Positions 1 through 8,982 of a DNA stretch of 64,000 bases are shown piece by piece. Origin of the DNA: Rhodanobacter sp. Soil772 (GTDB taxonomy: Bacteria; Pseudomonadota; Gammaproteobacteria; Xanthomonadales; Rhodanobacteraceae); NCBI RefSeq assembly GCF_001428385.1, contig NZ_LMSK01000001.1, forward strand, positions 1,016,803 to 1,080,802. Direction: 5' to 3'. How positions within the stretch are numbered: the stretch's first letter is position 1; each line of letters opens with the position of its first letter. Both the position numbers and the translations under genes were made by a program. The notes beneath the pieces are model-generated. The model was not told the DNA's origin. It did no database searches and worked only from the letters and a program-made list of their open reading frames with translations.

Positions 1-926
1 CCGGCCAGGTTCACGCTGTGGCCGGGGATCAGGATGCTGGAAGTGGGCTTCAACGCGATCGAGGCGATCACCGGCTGGCCGCTGCTGATGCCGCCGAGAA
101 TGCCGCCGGCGTGATTGGACGCAAAGCCGTCCAGGCTCATCTCGTCGCGATGCTCGCTGCCGCGCTGGGCGACGGCGGCGAAGCCGTCGCCGATCTCCAC
201 GCCCTTGACCGCGTTGATCGACATCAGCGCGCTGGCCAGGTCGCCGTCGAGCTTGCCGTAGATCGGTTCGCCCCAACCCGGTGGAACACCGTCGGCGACC
301 ACGTTGACGCGCGCGCCGACCGAGTCGCCGGACTTGCGCAGCGCGTTGATGTAGTTTTCCAGCGCCGGCACCTGGGCCGTATCGGGCCAGAAGAACGGGT
401 TCTGTTCCACCGCGTCCCAGTCGAACGCATCCGGCACGACGTCGCCGATCTGCGCCAGGTAACCGCGCACGCGTACGCCGTGATGTTCGGCCAGCCACTT
501 CTTCGCCACCACCGCGGCGGCCACGCGCATGGTGGTTTCGCGTGCCGAGGAACGCCCGCCGCCGCGCGGATCGCGGATGCCGTACTTCTGCCAGTAGGTG
601 TAGTCGGCGTGGCCGGGGCGAAAGCTCGACGCGATGTCGCCGTAATCCTTGCTGCGCTGGTCGGTGTTGCGGATCAATAGCGCGATCGGCGTGCCGGTGG
701 TCTTGCCTTCGTAGACGCCGGAGAGGATTTCCACCTCGTCGGCCTCGTGCCGCTGCGAGGTGTAGCGACTCTTGCCGGTGGCGCGGCGGTCGAGGTCGCT
801 GCGGAATTCCTCCGCGCTGATTGCCAGCCCCGGCGGGCAGCCGTCGATCACGCAGCCGATCGCCGGCCCATGGCTTTCGCCGAAGGTGGTGACGGTGAAC
901 AGTTTGCCGAAAGAATTGCTGGACAC
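1..926 (-). CDS. aroC: Chorismate synthase, C-terminus cut off by window edge
   Basis: Chorismate synthase converts 5-enolpyruvylshikimate-3-phosphate to chorismate, the last step of the shikimate pathway, in the cytoplasm with reduced FMN. The reading frame opens at a GTG (924-926) with the family N-terminus [19 protein letters not shown], followed by the conserved GRSSARETT block and, near the window edge, [14 protein letters not shown]. About 308 codons are present against roughly 360 in the family, so about 50 C-terminal residues lie outside the window. The nearby upstream ATG is out of frame, which is why the GTG is chosen. It is the last of three co-directional genes (prmB, GNAT, aroC); a prmB-aroC linkage is common in gammaproteobacteria. 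Identification is secure. Confidence 0.96.
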   Translation of the reverse strand, partial: MSSNSFGKLFTVTTFGESHGPAIGCVIDGCPPGLAISAEEFRSDLDRRATGKSRYTSQRHEADEVEILSGVYEGKTTGTPIALLIRNTDQRSKDYGDIASSFRPGHADYTYWQKYGIRDPRGGGRSSARETTMRVAAAVVAKKWLAEHHGVRVRGYLAQIGDVVPDAFDWDAVEQNPFFWPDTAQVPALENYINALRKSGDSVGARVNVVADGVPPGWGEPIYGKLDGDLASALMSINAVKGVEIGDGFAAVAQRGSEHRDEMSLDGFASNHAGGILGGISSGQPVIASIALKPTSSILIPGHSVNLA

Positions 927-960
927 GGGGTTTGGACGTCCATTAGGTGATCGGGGCAGC

Positions 961-1506
961 TTACCCGCGATGGCGTTCGGTTGCCTGCCATTCGCGCGCC
1001 AGCAGGGCAAAGATCACGTCGTCAACCCACTCGCCTCGCAGCCACAGGCTCTCGCGGTGATGCGCCTCCTGGCGCATGCCGAGCCCGCGCAGCAGCGCCA
1101 TGCAGGCCAGGTTGCGCGGGTCGACCGAGGCGTGAACGCGATGCCGGGCGCACGGGCCGAACACCTGGTCGAACACGGCGCGCACCGCCTCGCCGGCATA
1201 ACCACGGCCCTGCCCGGCTGGTGCGATGCTGATGCCGAACTCGACCGATGCCCCGGCATCCTCCGGCAGGTTCAGGCCGAGATCGCCGATCAGCCGGCCG
1301 TCTTCACGCAGGCGGATCGCGCGCTGGAACCAGCCGTGCGCGGGCCTCAGCGGCTGCGCGGCGATGAACTCGCGCGCGGCGGCGACATCGGCCGGGCGCC
1401 AGCCCTGGTAGCGGGCCACCGCGGGATCGGCGCGACAGGCGAACAGGGCCTCGGCATCGGCCGGGCGCAACGCGTCGATCTGCAATCGCGCCGTGACCAG
1501 CTCCAT
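961..1506 (-). CDS. GNAT family N-acetyltransferase (RimJ/RimL-like)
   Basis: This 181-residue protein has the single-domain layout of the RimJ/RimL branch of GNAT acetyltransferases, which move an acetyl group from acetyl-CoA to an amine, often a protein N-terminus. It opens with the typical [18 protein letters not shown] segment and has the acetyl-CoA binding motif A as QGRGYAGEA at residues 99-107. A later stretch of the form [20 protein letters not shown] is the usual motif B region. It starts 3 bases after the stop of prmB and ends 34 bases before aroC, so it is probably co-transcribed with both. The substrate cannot be read from the sequence. Confidence 0.88.
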   Translation of the reverse strand: MELVTARLQIDALRPADAEALFACRADPAVARYQGWRPADVAAAREFIAAQPLRPAHGWFQRAIRLREDGRLIGDLGLNLPEDAGASVEFGISIAPAGQGRGYAGEAVRAVFDQVFGPCARHRVHASVDPRNLACMALLRGLGMRQEAHHRESLWLRGEWVDDVIFALLAREWQATERHRG

Positions 1507-1509
1507 CGT

Positions 1510-2469
1510 TCAGCCCGGGCGGCGTGCGGCGGCCGCCGTGCGGATCGCCGCCGCGTGCTCGACCAGGTCGCGCCGTTCCAGCGCGAACACGCCCATCGGG
1601 CCGACCTTGAATTCGATCCATATGAAGGGGACTTGCGGCAGCAACGCGGCCAGCGCGTGCTCGCTCTCGCCCACCTCGACGATCAGTAGGCCGTCGTCGG
1701 TGAGGTAGCCGGCCGCCTCGTCCAGCATGCGCAGGCACAGGTCCAGCCCATCCACGCCGGAGGTCAGGCCGAGCTTCGGCTCGTGCGCGTACTCGCCCGG
1801 TAGCGCGGCGTATTCGTCCTCGGTGACGTACGGCGGGTTGGAGACGATCAGGTCGTACTCACGCCCGGCCACGCCGGCGAACAGGTCGGACTGGATCGCC
1901 TCGACGCGGCTCTCGACGTGCTGGAACGCGATGTTCTCGCGCGCCAGCGACAGCGCCTCGCCACTGACGTCGACGATGTCGACCTGCCAGTCCGGGTTGT
2001 ACTCGGCCATCGCGATGCCGATGCAGCCCGAGCCGGTGCACAGGTCCAGCGCGCGCTCGATGCGGCGCTCGTCCAGCCACGGCGCGAAGCCCGATTCGAT
2101 CAGCTCGGCGATCGGCGAACGCGGCACCAGCGCACGGCGGTCGCTCTTGAACTTCAGCCCGGCGAACCAGGTTTCGCCGACCAGGTAGGCCACCGGCAGG
2201 CGTTCGCTGACGCGGCGCTCGATCAGCGCCAGCACGTTCGTGCGCTCGGTCGTGGTGAGCCTGCCGGCTCCGTACGCCGGCGGAATGTCCGGCGGCAGGT
2301 GCAGACTGGCCAGCACCAGATGAGTGGCTTCGTCGATCGGGTTGTCGTGGCTGTGGCCGAAAGTGAGCCCGGCCGCCGAGAAGCGGCTGGCGCCATAACG
2401 GATGAAGTCGATGATGGTGGCAAGCTCGGCGGTCACGGCGATCCAGGGTGCGGCGGATTGGCCGGACAT
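1510..2469 (-). CDS. prmB: Ribosomal protein uL3 N5-glutamine methyltransferase
   Basis: PrmB methylates a glutamine side chain of ribosomal protein L3 using S-adenosylmethionine. The 319-residue frame has the SAM-binding motif I as [10 protein letters not shown] (142-151) and the glutamine-contacting NPPY at 211-214. The segment [15 protein letters not shown] (110-124) favours PrmB over the release-factor enzyme PrmC. The ATG at 2469 is taken as start, but it overlaps a TATAAT hexamer (minus strand 2471-2466). A GTG at 2436 would give a protein beginning [19 protein letters not shown], closer to what I recall of xanthomonad homologues, so the true start may be 33 bases downstream. It heads a prmB-GNAT-aroC unit divergent from psd. 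Confidence 0.93.
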   Translation of the reverse strand: MSGQSAAPWIAVTAELATIIDFIRYGASRFSAAGLTFGHSHDNPIDEATHLVLASLHLPPDIPPAYGAGRLTTTERTNVLALIERRVSERLPVAYLVGETWFAGLKFKSDRRALVPRSPIAELIESGFAPWLDERRIERALDLCTGSGCIGIAMAEYNPDWQVDIVDVSGEALSLARENIAFQHVESRVEAIQSDLFAGVAGREYDLIVSNPPYVTEDEYAALPGEYAHEPKLGLTSGVDGLDLCLRMLDEAAGYLTDDGLLIVEVGESEHALAALLPQVPFIWIEFKVGPMGVFALERRDLVEHAAAIRTAAAARRPG

Positions 2470-2471
2470 TA
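2466..2471 (-). promoter_or_regulatory. Possible prmB -10 hexamer TATAAT
   Basis: A perfect TATAAT reads leftward and overlaps the annotated ATG of prmB. If functional, transcription would begin about 7 bases inside that codon frame, which would support the GTG start at 2436. I see no convincing -35 element upstream. Confidence 0.35.
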
Positions 2472-2508
2472 TAAGGCCTGCAGCGGCGCCACCCCGTATA
2501 CTGGGCGG

Positions 2509-3348
2509 ATGACTTTCAACGTATTCCTCCAATACATCCTGCCGCACCGCGCCTTGTCGCGAGTGGTCTACTGGGCTACGCGCTGGACCTTCGCGCCGTG
2601 GAAGAACTGGCTGATCTCTACCATCGTGCGCAACTACGGCGTGAACATGGCCGAAGCGGCGCAGTCCGATCCGCTGGCCTACCAGCATTTCAATGCGTTC
2701 TTCACGCGCAAGCTGCGACCAGACGCGCGCCGCGCGGATGCCGATCCGACCACCCTGCTCTCGCCGGCCGACGGCCGCATCAGCCAGGCCGGCACGATCG
2801 TCGACGGGCGCATCTTCCAGGCGAAGGGTCAGGAATACACCGCCGCCGAACTGCTCGGCGGCGACGAGGCCGCCGCCGTGCCGTACCGCAACGGCCGCTT
2901 CGTCACCGTGTACCTGTCGCCGCGCGACTACCACCGCGTGCACATGCCGCTGAAAGGCACGCTGAAGGAAACCGTGCACGTGCCCGGGCGCATCTTCAGC
3001 GTGGCGCCGTTCGCGGTCGCGGCGATCCCGCGACTGTTCGCACGCAACGAGCGACTGGTCTGCCACTTCGAGGGCGAACACGGCCCGTTCGTGGTGGTGA
3101 TGGTGGGCGCGATTCTGGTGTCGTCGGTGGCCACGGTGTGGGACGGCCTGGTGATCCCGCCGTACGCGTCATCGATCCGGCGCAAGTCGTTCGCCGACCA
3201 GAACATCACGCTGGAACGCTTCGCCGAGATGGCGCGCTTCAACATGGGTTCCACCGTGATCCTGCTGCTGCCCGAGGGGGCGGCCGAACTGGACGCCCTG
3301 CAGCCGCAACAGGCCGTGCAGGTGGGCCAGCGGCTTGGGCGCGGCTGA
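2509..3348 (+). CDS. psd: Phosphatidylserine decarboxylase proenzyme
   Basis: Psd decarboxylates phosphatidylserine to phosphatidylethanolamine at the inner membrane. The 279-residue proenzyme carries the self-cleavage site as MGST (246-249), where family members usually have LGST. Ser248 should become the pyruvoyl cofactor of the small alpha chain. Other family blocks are [26 protein letters not shown] and the histidine-rich DYHRVHMPL segment. A TATACT (2497-2502) lies only 6 bases before the ATG, which would give a very short or absent leader. The gene is divergent from prmB with a 39-base gap. Length and motifs make the call secure. Confidence 0.96.
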   Translation: MTFNVFLQYILPHRALSRVVYWATRWTFAPWKNWLISTIVRNYGVNMAEAAQSDPLAYQHFNAFFTRKLRPDARRADADPTTLLSPADGRISQAGTIVDGRIFQAKGQEYTAAELLGGDEAAAVPYRNGRFVTVYLSPRDYHRVHMPLKGTLKETVHVPGRIFSVAPFAVAAIPRLFARNERLVCHFEGEHGPFVVVMVGAILVSSVATVWDGLVIPPYASSIRRKSFADQNITLERFAEMARFNMGSTVILLLPEGAAELDALQPQQAVQVGQRLGRG

Positions 3349-3493
3349 GAGCCAGTACTTCCACGCACCCTGAAACCTGACGCGGCAGGTCATTTTGTGA
3401 CGCCCTAGGCGCTATTCGGCTGATGGCTTCGCTACGCTCGTGGCTTCGCCGCGCGTCTTGCGCGCCGTCGAATTCCAGCGCCGAGGGGATCTC

Positions 3494-3931
3494 ATGCAAA
3501 TACTGACGCCACTCCTTGTGATGGTGCGCGCGCGCCAGCTTGGCCGCCAATTCCGCGACATCGAACGCAGCGTGCGGGCCTTGCCCAAGCGTAGCCGCGA
3601 GCGCCTGAGCACGCTGACCCTGCGCGAGATCGGACAAGCCTCGCGCAGCGATTTCCCGCACCTGTACGGCACCGCGCCGGAAGCGCGCTACCTGCCCTGG
3701 GGCCAGGGCACCGAGGCAGGTTACGAGCGCGCCTGTTCGAACAACGCCGAAGTGGCGCTGCGCGGCATCGCGCTATGGCTGGCCGTGGCCTACCACGAAA
3801 CCAAGAACTCCCCGCACGCCAGCCTGCAGCCGCAACACCGCCAGCTGATGCAGCTGCTGCGCGAACTGAAGGAAGTGCACGGCGGCGGCGGTACCGCCAA
3901 CAGCTGGGTGCAGGAAAGCGCGGTCGCCTGA
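3494..3931 (+). CDS. Hypothetical protein
   Basis: I do not recognise this 145-residue protein. It begins MQILTPLLVMVRARQLGRQF, is rich in arginine and leucine, has no signal peptide and no clear membrane span, and is predicted mostly helical. A central block reads LPWGQGTEAGYERA and the C-terminus is Gly/Ser-rich. The ATG at 3494 is preceded by GAGGGGATCTC, a good ribosome site; an in-frame ATG at 3440 would add 18 low-complexity residues and is less likely. It lies between psd and a convergent lytic transglycosylase gene. It may be a lineage-restricted conserved protein. Confidence 0.65.
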   Translation: MQILTPLLVMVRARQLGRQFRDIERSVRALPKRSRERLSTLTLREIGQASRSDFPHLYGTAPEARYLPWGQGTEAGYERACSNNAEVALRGIALWLAVAYHETKNSPHASLQPQHRQLMQLLRELKEVHGGGGTANSWVQESAVA

Positions 3932-3954
3932 AGCCCGGCGACCGCCATGGCCGC

Positions 3955-5406
3955 TCAGCGGCAGACCGGCAGTTTCAACGTCTGCCCGATGCTGATGTGG
4001 TGGTGCTTCAACCCGTTCATCTCGGCGACTTCCTGCACGCTGGAGCAATGCAGCTTGCGCACGATGCTGATCAACGTATCGCCACGGCGCACCTTGTAGC
4101 GGCTGGTTCCCCTCGCTGCCGGTGCCTGCACCGTCGGCGCCTGCACCACCGGCACCACCGCGCGATGCAGGTCGGCGGCGAGAATCGGCCACGGGCCATC
4201 GACGCAGCGCGCTGCGTAGGCCTGCTCCAGCAGCTTCGGCAACTGCAGCTGCGCGCCTGCCGGCTGGGTCACCTGCGGGTCCAGCCGTGGGTTGAGGTTG
4301 CGCAGGGTGCGGAACCAGCCATCCCGCATGCCGCCGGCCGAACCCAGGCATACGGTCAGCTCCGACAGCGAGACCGGCCGTTTCAGGGTGACCGTGCCGG
4401 GCGCGCCGTCGATCTTCGGGAAACGCAGGTTGTAACTGTCCGGATGCTGGAACAACCACGCCGCAGCAAGCACCGCCGGCACGTAATCACGGGTTTCCTG
4501 CGACAGCTGGTTGTAGATGCGCGGATCGTAGAAGCTCACCGAGGTGTCGTCGCCGACCGTGCGGCGCATGCGCCCTTCGCCGCCGTTATAGGCGCCGAGC
4601 GTGATTTCGAGGTTGTTGTTGAAGATCCGCAGCTGCTCGTTGATGTACTCGGCATTCGCCCGCGCCGATGCCGCGGGATCGAAGCGCAGGTCGAAACCGT
4701 TGTCGCTGACCAGGCCGAAGCGCATGCCGGTGGCGTACATGAACTGCAGCGGCCCCGACGCGCCCGAGCGCGAAACGGCGTGCACCTTGCCGCCGGATTC
4801 CTTCGCCATGATGCCGAACAGCAGCGCCTCAGGCAGGTCCGCCTTTTCGTACTGCGGCCACATCTGGTAGCGCAGGTACTGGTAATTGACCCAGGCGTCC
4901 ATCAGCTGCGGGCGCCATTGGGTCAGCCACATCTCCAGCGCTGCCTTCACCGGCCCGTTCATCGCGATCAGCTGCGACAGCTTCTGCCCGTGCAGCAGGG
5001 TCACGCTGCGCTGCGCCTGCGGCAGGCTGGCCGCGCCGGTGGTGCCGGCGGCAAGCGCGGCCTGCGACAGGTCGACATCGCTACCCAGGTTCTGCCCGTC
5101 GTCGAAATCGCCATCCTTCAGGCGCAGCAGGCGATCGAACACCGAGAAGAATCGCTGCGGATCGCAGCCGGGTGTCGTGCCACAGTGCGCCGAGGCTTCC
5201 TTCAGGCGGTCCAGCGACTGGGTCAGGGTGAGCTGCGAAGCCTGCTGGTTGCCTTCGCGCGACTGCTGCAGGGCGGTCTCGTAGCCCTTGCTGGCCAGGT
5301 CGAGCTGGCCGTACAGCGCATCCACCCGGGTCGAAGGTTTGCCGCCGCCGGCACTGACACAGGCACCGAGCAGGCCGATCGCCACGGCAAACGGCACCAG
5401 GCGCAT
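3955..5406 (-). CDS. Lytic murein transglycosylase lipoprotein with LysM domain (MltD-like)
   Basis: This 483-residue protein should cleave the MurNAc-GlcNAc bond in peptidoglycan and form 1,6-anhydro ends, from an outer-membrane-anchored position. A signal peptide ends in the lipobox LLGAC with Cys16 as lipid site. The SLT catalytic domain contains the glutamate in AKESGG (Glu203), followed by SGASGPLQFM and the AYNGGEGR motif typical of MltD/MltC-type enzymes. One LysM repeat, starting YKVRRGDTLISIVRKL, covers residues 437-483; E. coli MltD has two. The ATG at 5406 puts the lipobox at the expected distance; upstream in-frame starts (5433, 5502) would leave an over-long leader. It is divergent from the HerA-like ATPase gene. 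Confidence 0.87.
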   Translation of the reverse strand: MRLVPFAVAIGLLGACVSAGGGKPSTRVDALYGQLDLASKGYETALQQSREGNQQASQLTLTQSLDRLKEASAHCGTTPGCDPQRFFSVFDRLLRLKDGDFDDGQNLGSDVDLSQAALAAGTTGAASLPQAQRSVTLLHGQKLSQLIAMNGPVKAALEMWLTQWRPQLMDAWVNYQYLRYQMWPQYEKADLPEALLFGIMAKESGGKVHAVSRSGASGPLQFMYATGMRFGLVSDNGFDLRFDPAASARANAEYINEQLRIFNNNLEITLGAYNGGEGRMRRTVGDDTSVSFYDPRIYNQLSQETRDYVPAVLAAAWLFQHPDSYNLRFPKIDGAPGTVTLKRPVSLSELTVCLGSAGGMRDGWFRTLRNLNPRLDPQVTQPAGAQLQLPKLLEQAYAARCVDGPWPILAADLHRAVVPVVQAPTVQAPAARGTSRYKVRRGDTLISIVRKLHCSSVQEVAEMNGLKHHHISIGQTLKLPVCR

Positions 5407-5527
5407 GGAACGAATCACCGAGCACGACGACATCACGAACTTCACCCGCGGAAAACGTCCACCATAGCGGGCGCAGGGCCTCGACTCAACGCGCCACATC
5501 ACGCCACGACAGCCTCGCCGTCTTGGC

Positions 5528-5533
5528 TACAAT
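5528..5533 (+). promoter_or_regulatory. Possible -10 element TACAAT
   Basis: TACAAT lies 27 bases before the ATG of the HerA-like ATPase gene in the divergent gap. There is no strong -35 match, so this is a weak call. Confidence 0.3.
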
Positions 5534-5560
5534 CGCTCGACCAGCAACGGACGGAACGCC

Positions 5561-7057
5561 ATGACTGAGATCCTGATCGGCCGCAACGACAGCACCAGCG
5601 TCAACCTCGACCCGCATTACGGCAACCGCCACGGCATGATCGCCGGCGCCACCGGCACCGGCAAATCCGTTTCGCTGATGGTGCTGGCCGAAGGTTTCTC
5701 GCGGCTGGGCGTGCCGTGCTTCCTGGCCGACGCCAAGGGCGACCTGGCCGGCCTCGCGCTGGCCGCGGGCGAACCGGGCGACAAGCTCAAGGCGCGCCTG
5801 GCCAAGCTCAAGCTCGCCGACTGGAAGGCACAGGCCAACCCGGTGGTGTTCTGGGACATCTACGGCAAGCTCGGTCACCCGGTGCGCGCCACCATCAGCG
5901 AAATGGGCCCCACCCTGCTCGGCCGCGTGCTGGAGTTGAACGACACCCAGGAAGGCGTACTGGAAGTGGTGTTCAAGGCGGCCGACGACCAGGGCTGGCT
6001 GTTGCTCGACCTGGCCGACCTGCGCGCCCTGCTCACTTATGCCGCCGAGAACGCCAAGGCCATCTCGACCCAGTACGGGCTGATCAGCACGCAAAGCATC
6101 GCCGCGATCCAGCGCGCGATCCTGAAACTCGAAGGTGACGGCGCCGATCAGTTCTTCGGCGAGCCGGCGCTGGAACTGGCCGACCTGATGCGCCAGGACA
6201 TGAGCGGGCGCGGCATCATCAACGTGCTCGCCGCCGACCAGCTGATCATGAAGCCGCGGCTGTACTCCACCTTCCTGCTGTGGTTGCTGTCGGAACTGTT
6301 CGAGCAGTTGCCGGAAGTGGGCGACCTCGACCAGCCGAAGATGGTGTTCTTCTTCGACGAGGCGCACCTGCTGTTCGACGACGCCTCGCCGGCGCTGCAG
6401 CAGCGGGTCGAACAGGTGGTGCGGCTGATTCGCTCCAAGGGTGTCGGCGTGTACTTCTGTTCGCAGAACCCCGACGACGTGCCCGGCGTGATCCTGGGCC
6501 AGCTCGGCAACCGCATCCAGCACGCGCTGCGCGCGTTCACCCCGCGCGACCAGAAAGCGGTCAAGGCGGCGGCGGAAACCTTCGTGGCGAACCCGAAGCT
6601 CGACGTCACCGAGGCAATCACCAAGCTTGCCGTGGGCGAGGCGCTGGCTTCCACCCTGGCCAACGGCGGCGTGCCGACGCCGGTGGAACAGGTCCTGGTG
6701 ACGACACCGTGCTGCCGCATCGGCGCGATCACCGACGCCGAACGCTCCACCATCCGCCAGCGCTCGCCGGTCGGCGGCAAGTACGACACCACCGTCAATC
6801 GCGAATCGGCCGCCGAGATGCTGGCCAAACGCGCCAGCGACAAGGCCGCCGATGCGGCCACCGTGGCCGCCGACGCGCCCGCCAAAGATGCTGAGGCGGG
6901 CTGGGGTGGCGCTGTGCACGACGCGCTGTTCGGCACCAAGCGCCGCCAGGGCATGATCGAGACGATGGGCAAGCAGATGGTACGCACGGCGGGCAGCCAG
7001 CTCGGCCGGCAGATCCTGCGTGGCGTGCTGGGCGGCATCTTCGGCGGCAAGCGCTGA
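5561..7057 (+). CDS. HerA-like helicase/ATPase, DUF853 family (YjgR-like)
   Basis: This 498-residue P-loop ATPase belongs to the HerA/DUF853 group (E. coli YjgR), whose physiological role is unsettled but which resembles DNA-pumping ATPases. The Walker A motif is GATGTGKS at 29-36. Walker B is KMVFFFDEAH with Asp266 and Glu267, followed by the polar sensor segment YFCSQNPDDVP. The C-terminal about 110 residues are Ala-rich and end in a Gly-rich tail, as in YjgR. No partner nuclease (NurA) gene is adjacent. It ends 12 bases before the next gene, so 7070-8320 and greB may be in the same transcript. Confidence 0.87.
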   Translation: MTEILIGRNDSTSVNLDPHYGNRHGMIAGATGTGKSVSLMVLAEGFSRLGVPCFLADAKGDLAGLALAAGEPGDKLKARLAKLKLADWKAQANPVVFWDIYGKLGHPVRATISEMGPTLLGRVLELNDTQEGVLEVVFKAADDQGWLLLDLADLRALLTYAAENAKAISTQYGLISTQSIAAIQRAILKLEGDGADQFFGEPALELADLMRQDMSGRGIINVLAADQLIMKPRLYSTFLLWLLSELFEQLPEVGDLDQPKMVFFFDEAHLLFDDASPALQQRVEQVVRLIRSKGVGVYFCSQNPDDVPGVILGQLGNRIQHALRAFTPRDQKAVKAAAETFVANPKLDVTEAITKLAVGEALASTLANGGVPTPVEQVLVTTPCCRIGAITDAERSTIRQRSPVGGKYDTTVNRESAAEMLAKRASDKAADAATVAADAPAKDAEAGWGGAVHDALFGTKRRQGMIETMGKQMVRTAGSQLGRQILRGVLGGIFGGKR

Positions 7058-7069
7058 GCGCGCGACGGC

Positions 7070-8320
7070 ATGCCTCGCGTTGAAATCGTCGCTGCCGACA
7101 CGCCGTTTGGGGAACGCCTGAGAACAGGCCTCGGTTACCCGTTGCGTGGCGCGGCGCTGCCCACCTGCGTGGTCATCGCCTTGCTGCACTACGTCGGCTT
7201 GTTGCCCTCGTACATCGGTGCCCTGGCCAGTGCGCTGGTGTGGGCCGCCACCTGGCGTTACGCCGCCGACTGCCTGCTGCATACCGCCCATGGCTACGCC
7301 GATCCGCCCGATGTCGGCAGCGATGGCAACGACGCCAGCGGTTGGGGGCTGACCGCGATCCACCTGCTGCTCGTCGCGCTTTGCGTGATCGCCATCGTGT
7401 TCTTTCCGCGCCTGCTGTGGCCGGTGCTGATCGTGTCTGCACTGGCGCTGCCGGCGATCGACATGTCGCTGGCGTTCGACGGCAACCTTGCGCTGGCACT
7501 CAACCCGTTCAATTGGAAGCGCGTGATCGGCAGCTTCGGCGCGGCCTACCTGATCCCCGTGGCGATCAACCTGCTGCTGGGTGCGCTGATCGTGCTGGCC
7601 TCGATCAGCACCGCGCTGCTGCCCAGGCTGTTGGCGTTGCCGCTGTTTGCCTTCGCCTATACCTACCTGATCGTGCTTGCCTTCCATCTGATGGGCGCGA
7701 TGATCCACCAGCGCCACGAGCGTTTCGGCATCGAGCTGGAGGCCGAGAAACTCGTCGCAGCCTCCAACCAGGATGCCGACAGCCGCCTGCTCGAGGAGGC
7801 GCGCCGGCTTGCCACCGACGACCCGGTGGCGGCACTGCGGCAGCTGGCCGCCCGCCTGCAGGACCGCACTGCGCCGACGTCCGTGCACCAGCTGTATCGC
7901 GAGCTGCTGCATCGGCAAGGCTTGCGCGACGACCTGCTGGTGCACGGCCAGATCTGGATCGCCGCGCTGATCGCCCAGGGCGAACCGCGCCGGGCGCTCG
8001 GCGTGCTGCAGGAATGCGGCGGCATCGACAGCGGGTTCGTTCCGGACGATCCGCGCACCTGTGGCGAACTGGCCGACCTGGCCGCACGGCTGGGCATGAG
8101 CCGGCTCACGATCCAGCTGTGCCGCGGCTATCTCGCGCACTGGCCGCGCGATCCGCAGGCGCCGCACTACGGCCTGCTGGCCGCACGCCAGCTCGCCGCA
8201 CACGCCGACCAGCACGCCGAGGCGACGGCCTTGCTGGATCGGCTCGCGGCCGCCTGGCCCGACCACCCGCTGCGCGCCGAAATCGACGCGCAGCGGCGAC
8301 AGCTGGCCAGCCTCGCGTGA
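7070..8320 (+). CDS. Multi-pass membrane protein with TPR-like cytoplasmic tail
   Basis: I do not recognise a named family. The first about 215 of 416 residues contain roughly five hydrophobic spans, for example [36 protein letters not shown] and [17 protein letters not shown]. The remaining about 200 residues are helical and repeat-like, with [28 protein letters not shown] and [14 protein letters not shown] resembling degenerate TPR hairpins. The layout suggests an inner-membrane protein with a cytoplasmic interaction domain. Its TGA overlaps the GTG start of greB (GTGA, 8317-8320), so translation of the two is probably coupled. Confidence 0.7.
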   Translation: MPRVEIVAADTPFGERLRTGLGYPLRGAALPTCVVIALLHYVGLLPSYIGALASALVWAATWRYAADCLLHTAHGYADPPDVGSDGNDASGWGLTAIHLLLVALCVIAIVFFPRLLWPVLIVSALALPAIDMSLAFDGNLALALNPFNWKRVIGSFGAAYLIPVAINLLLGALIVLASISTALLPRLLALPLFAFAYTYLIVLAFHLMGAMIHQRHERFGIELEAEKLVAASNQDADSRLLEEARRLATDDPVAALRQLAARLQDRTAPTSVHQLYRELLHRQGLRDDLLVHGQIWIAALIAQGEPRRALGVLQECGGIDSGFVPDDPRTCGELADLAARLGMSRLTIQLCRGYLAHWPRDPQAPHYGLLAARQLAAHADQHAEATALLDRLAAAWPDHPLRAEIDAQRRQLASLA

Positions 8321-8817
8321 GTCGCTGGCGTCCGCCCTCGCCCAGTTCCACCGCGATCATCACCCGCGAGGGTTTCGAGCGACTGAAGGCCGAACTCGAC
8401 CACCTCTGGCACGTGCTGCGTCCGGAGGTGGTGAAGGCGCTCGCCGCGGCGGCGGCCGAAGGCGACCGCTCGGAAAACGCCGAGTACACCTACCGCAAGA
8501 AGCAGCTCGGCGAGATCGACCGGCGCGCGCGTTACCTCAGCAAGCGGATTCCCTCGCTGAAGGTGGCCGAAGGCGCACCGGGCGACCGCAGCATGGTGTT
8601 CTTCGGCGCCCGCATCGAACTGGAAAACGCCGACACCGGCGAGATCCACCGTTACCGCATCGTCGGCCCCGACGAGACCGACGCGAAACGCGGCTGGATC
8701 AGCATCGATTCGCCACTGGCCCGCGCCGTCTTGAAGCGGCGCGTCGACGACGAATTCCTGGCCGAACTGCCGGGCGGCCCTGCGGAGTTTGCGCTGCTCG
8801 CGGTGGATTACGACTAG
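8317..8817 (+). CDS. greB: Transcription elongation factor GreB
   Basis: GreB enters the RNA polymerase secondary channel and stimulates cleavage of backtracked RNA. The 166-residue product starts at a GTG overlapping the previous stop and begins MSRWRPPSP, a start I associate with xanthomonad GreB. The N-terminal coiled coil ends in the loop [20 protein letters not shown], which carries the catalytic acidic residues (Asp and Glu of GDRSENAEY). The C-terminal FKBP-like domain starts near residue 92 ([17 protein letters not shown]) and ends in ALLAVDYD. Residues 93-166 are duplicated 4.4 kb downstream at 12960-13184. Confidence 0.95.
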   Translation: MSRWRPPSPSSTAIITREGFERLKAELDHLWHVLRPEVVKALAAAAAEGDRSENAEYTYRKKQLGEIDRRARYLSKRIPSLKVAEGAPGDRSMVFFGARIELENADTGEIHRYRIVGPDETDAKRGWISIDSPLARAVLKRRVDDEFLAELPGGPAEFALLAVDYD

Positions 8818-8982
8818 CGCGCTGCGGGGGCGAACGCCGTCGCGCTGGAACCGATCGTTCGGACGTCCGTGCCTTCTGCTACTCGAGCAGGCGCTGGCTT
8901 CCCACTCCGGCCCGGCCGTGGCCATGGGGCTGGAGAAAGAAACCGTGTCCCGAAGTGCGCAAGGCGCTGGTTGATCAGGCCG

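Noticed and set aside
5486-8266. 926-codon minus-strand frame
   Set aside because: Antisense to the HerA-like ATPase and the membrane/TPR gene, both of which have motifs and good starts.
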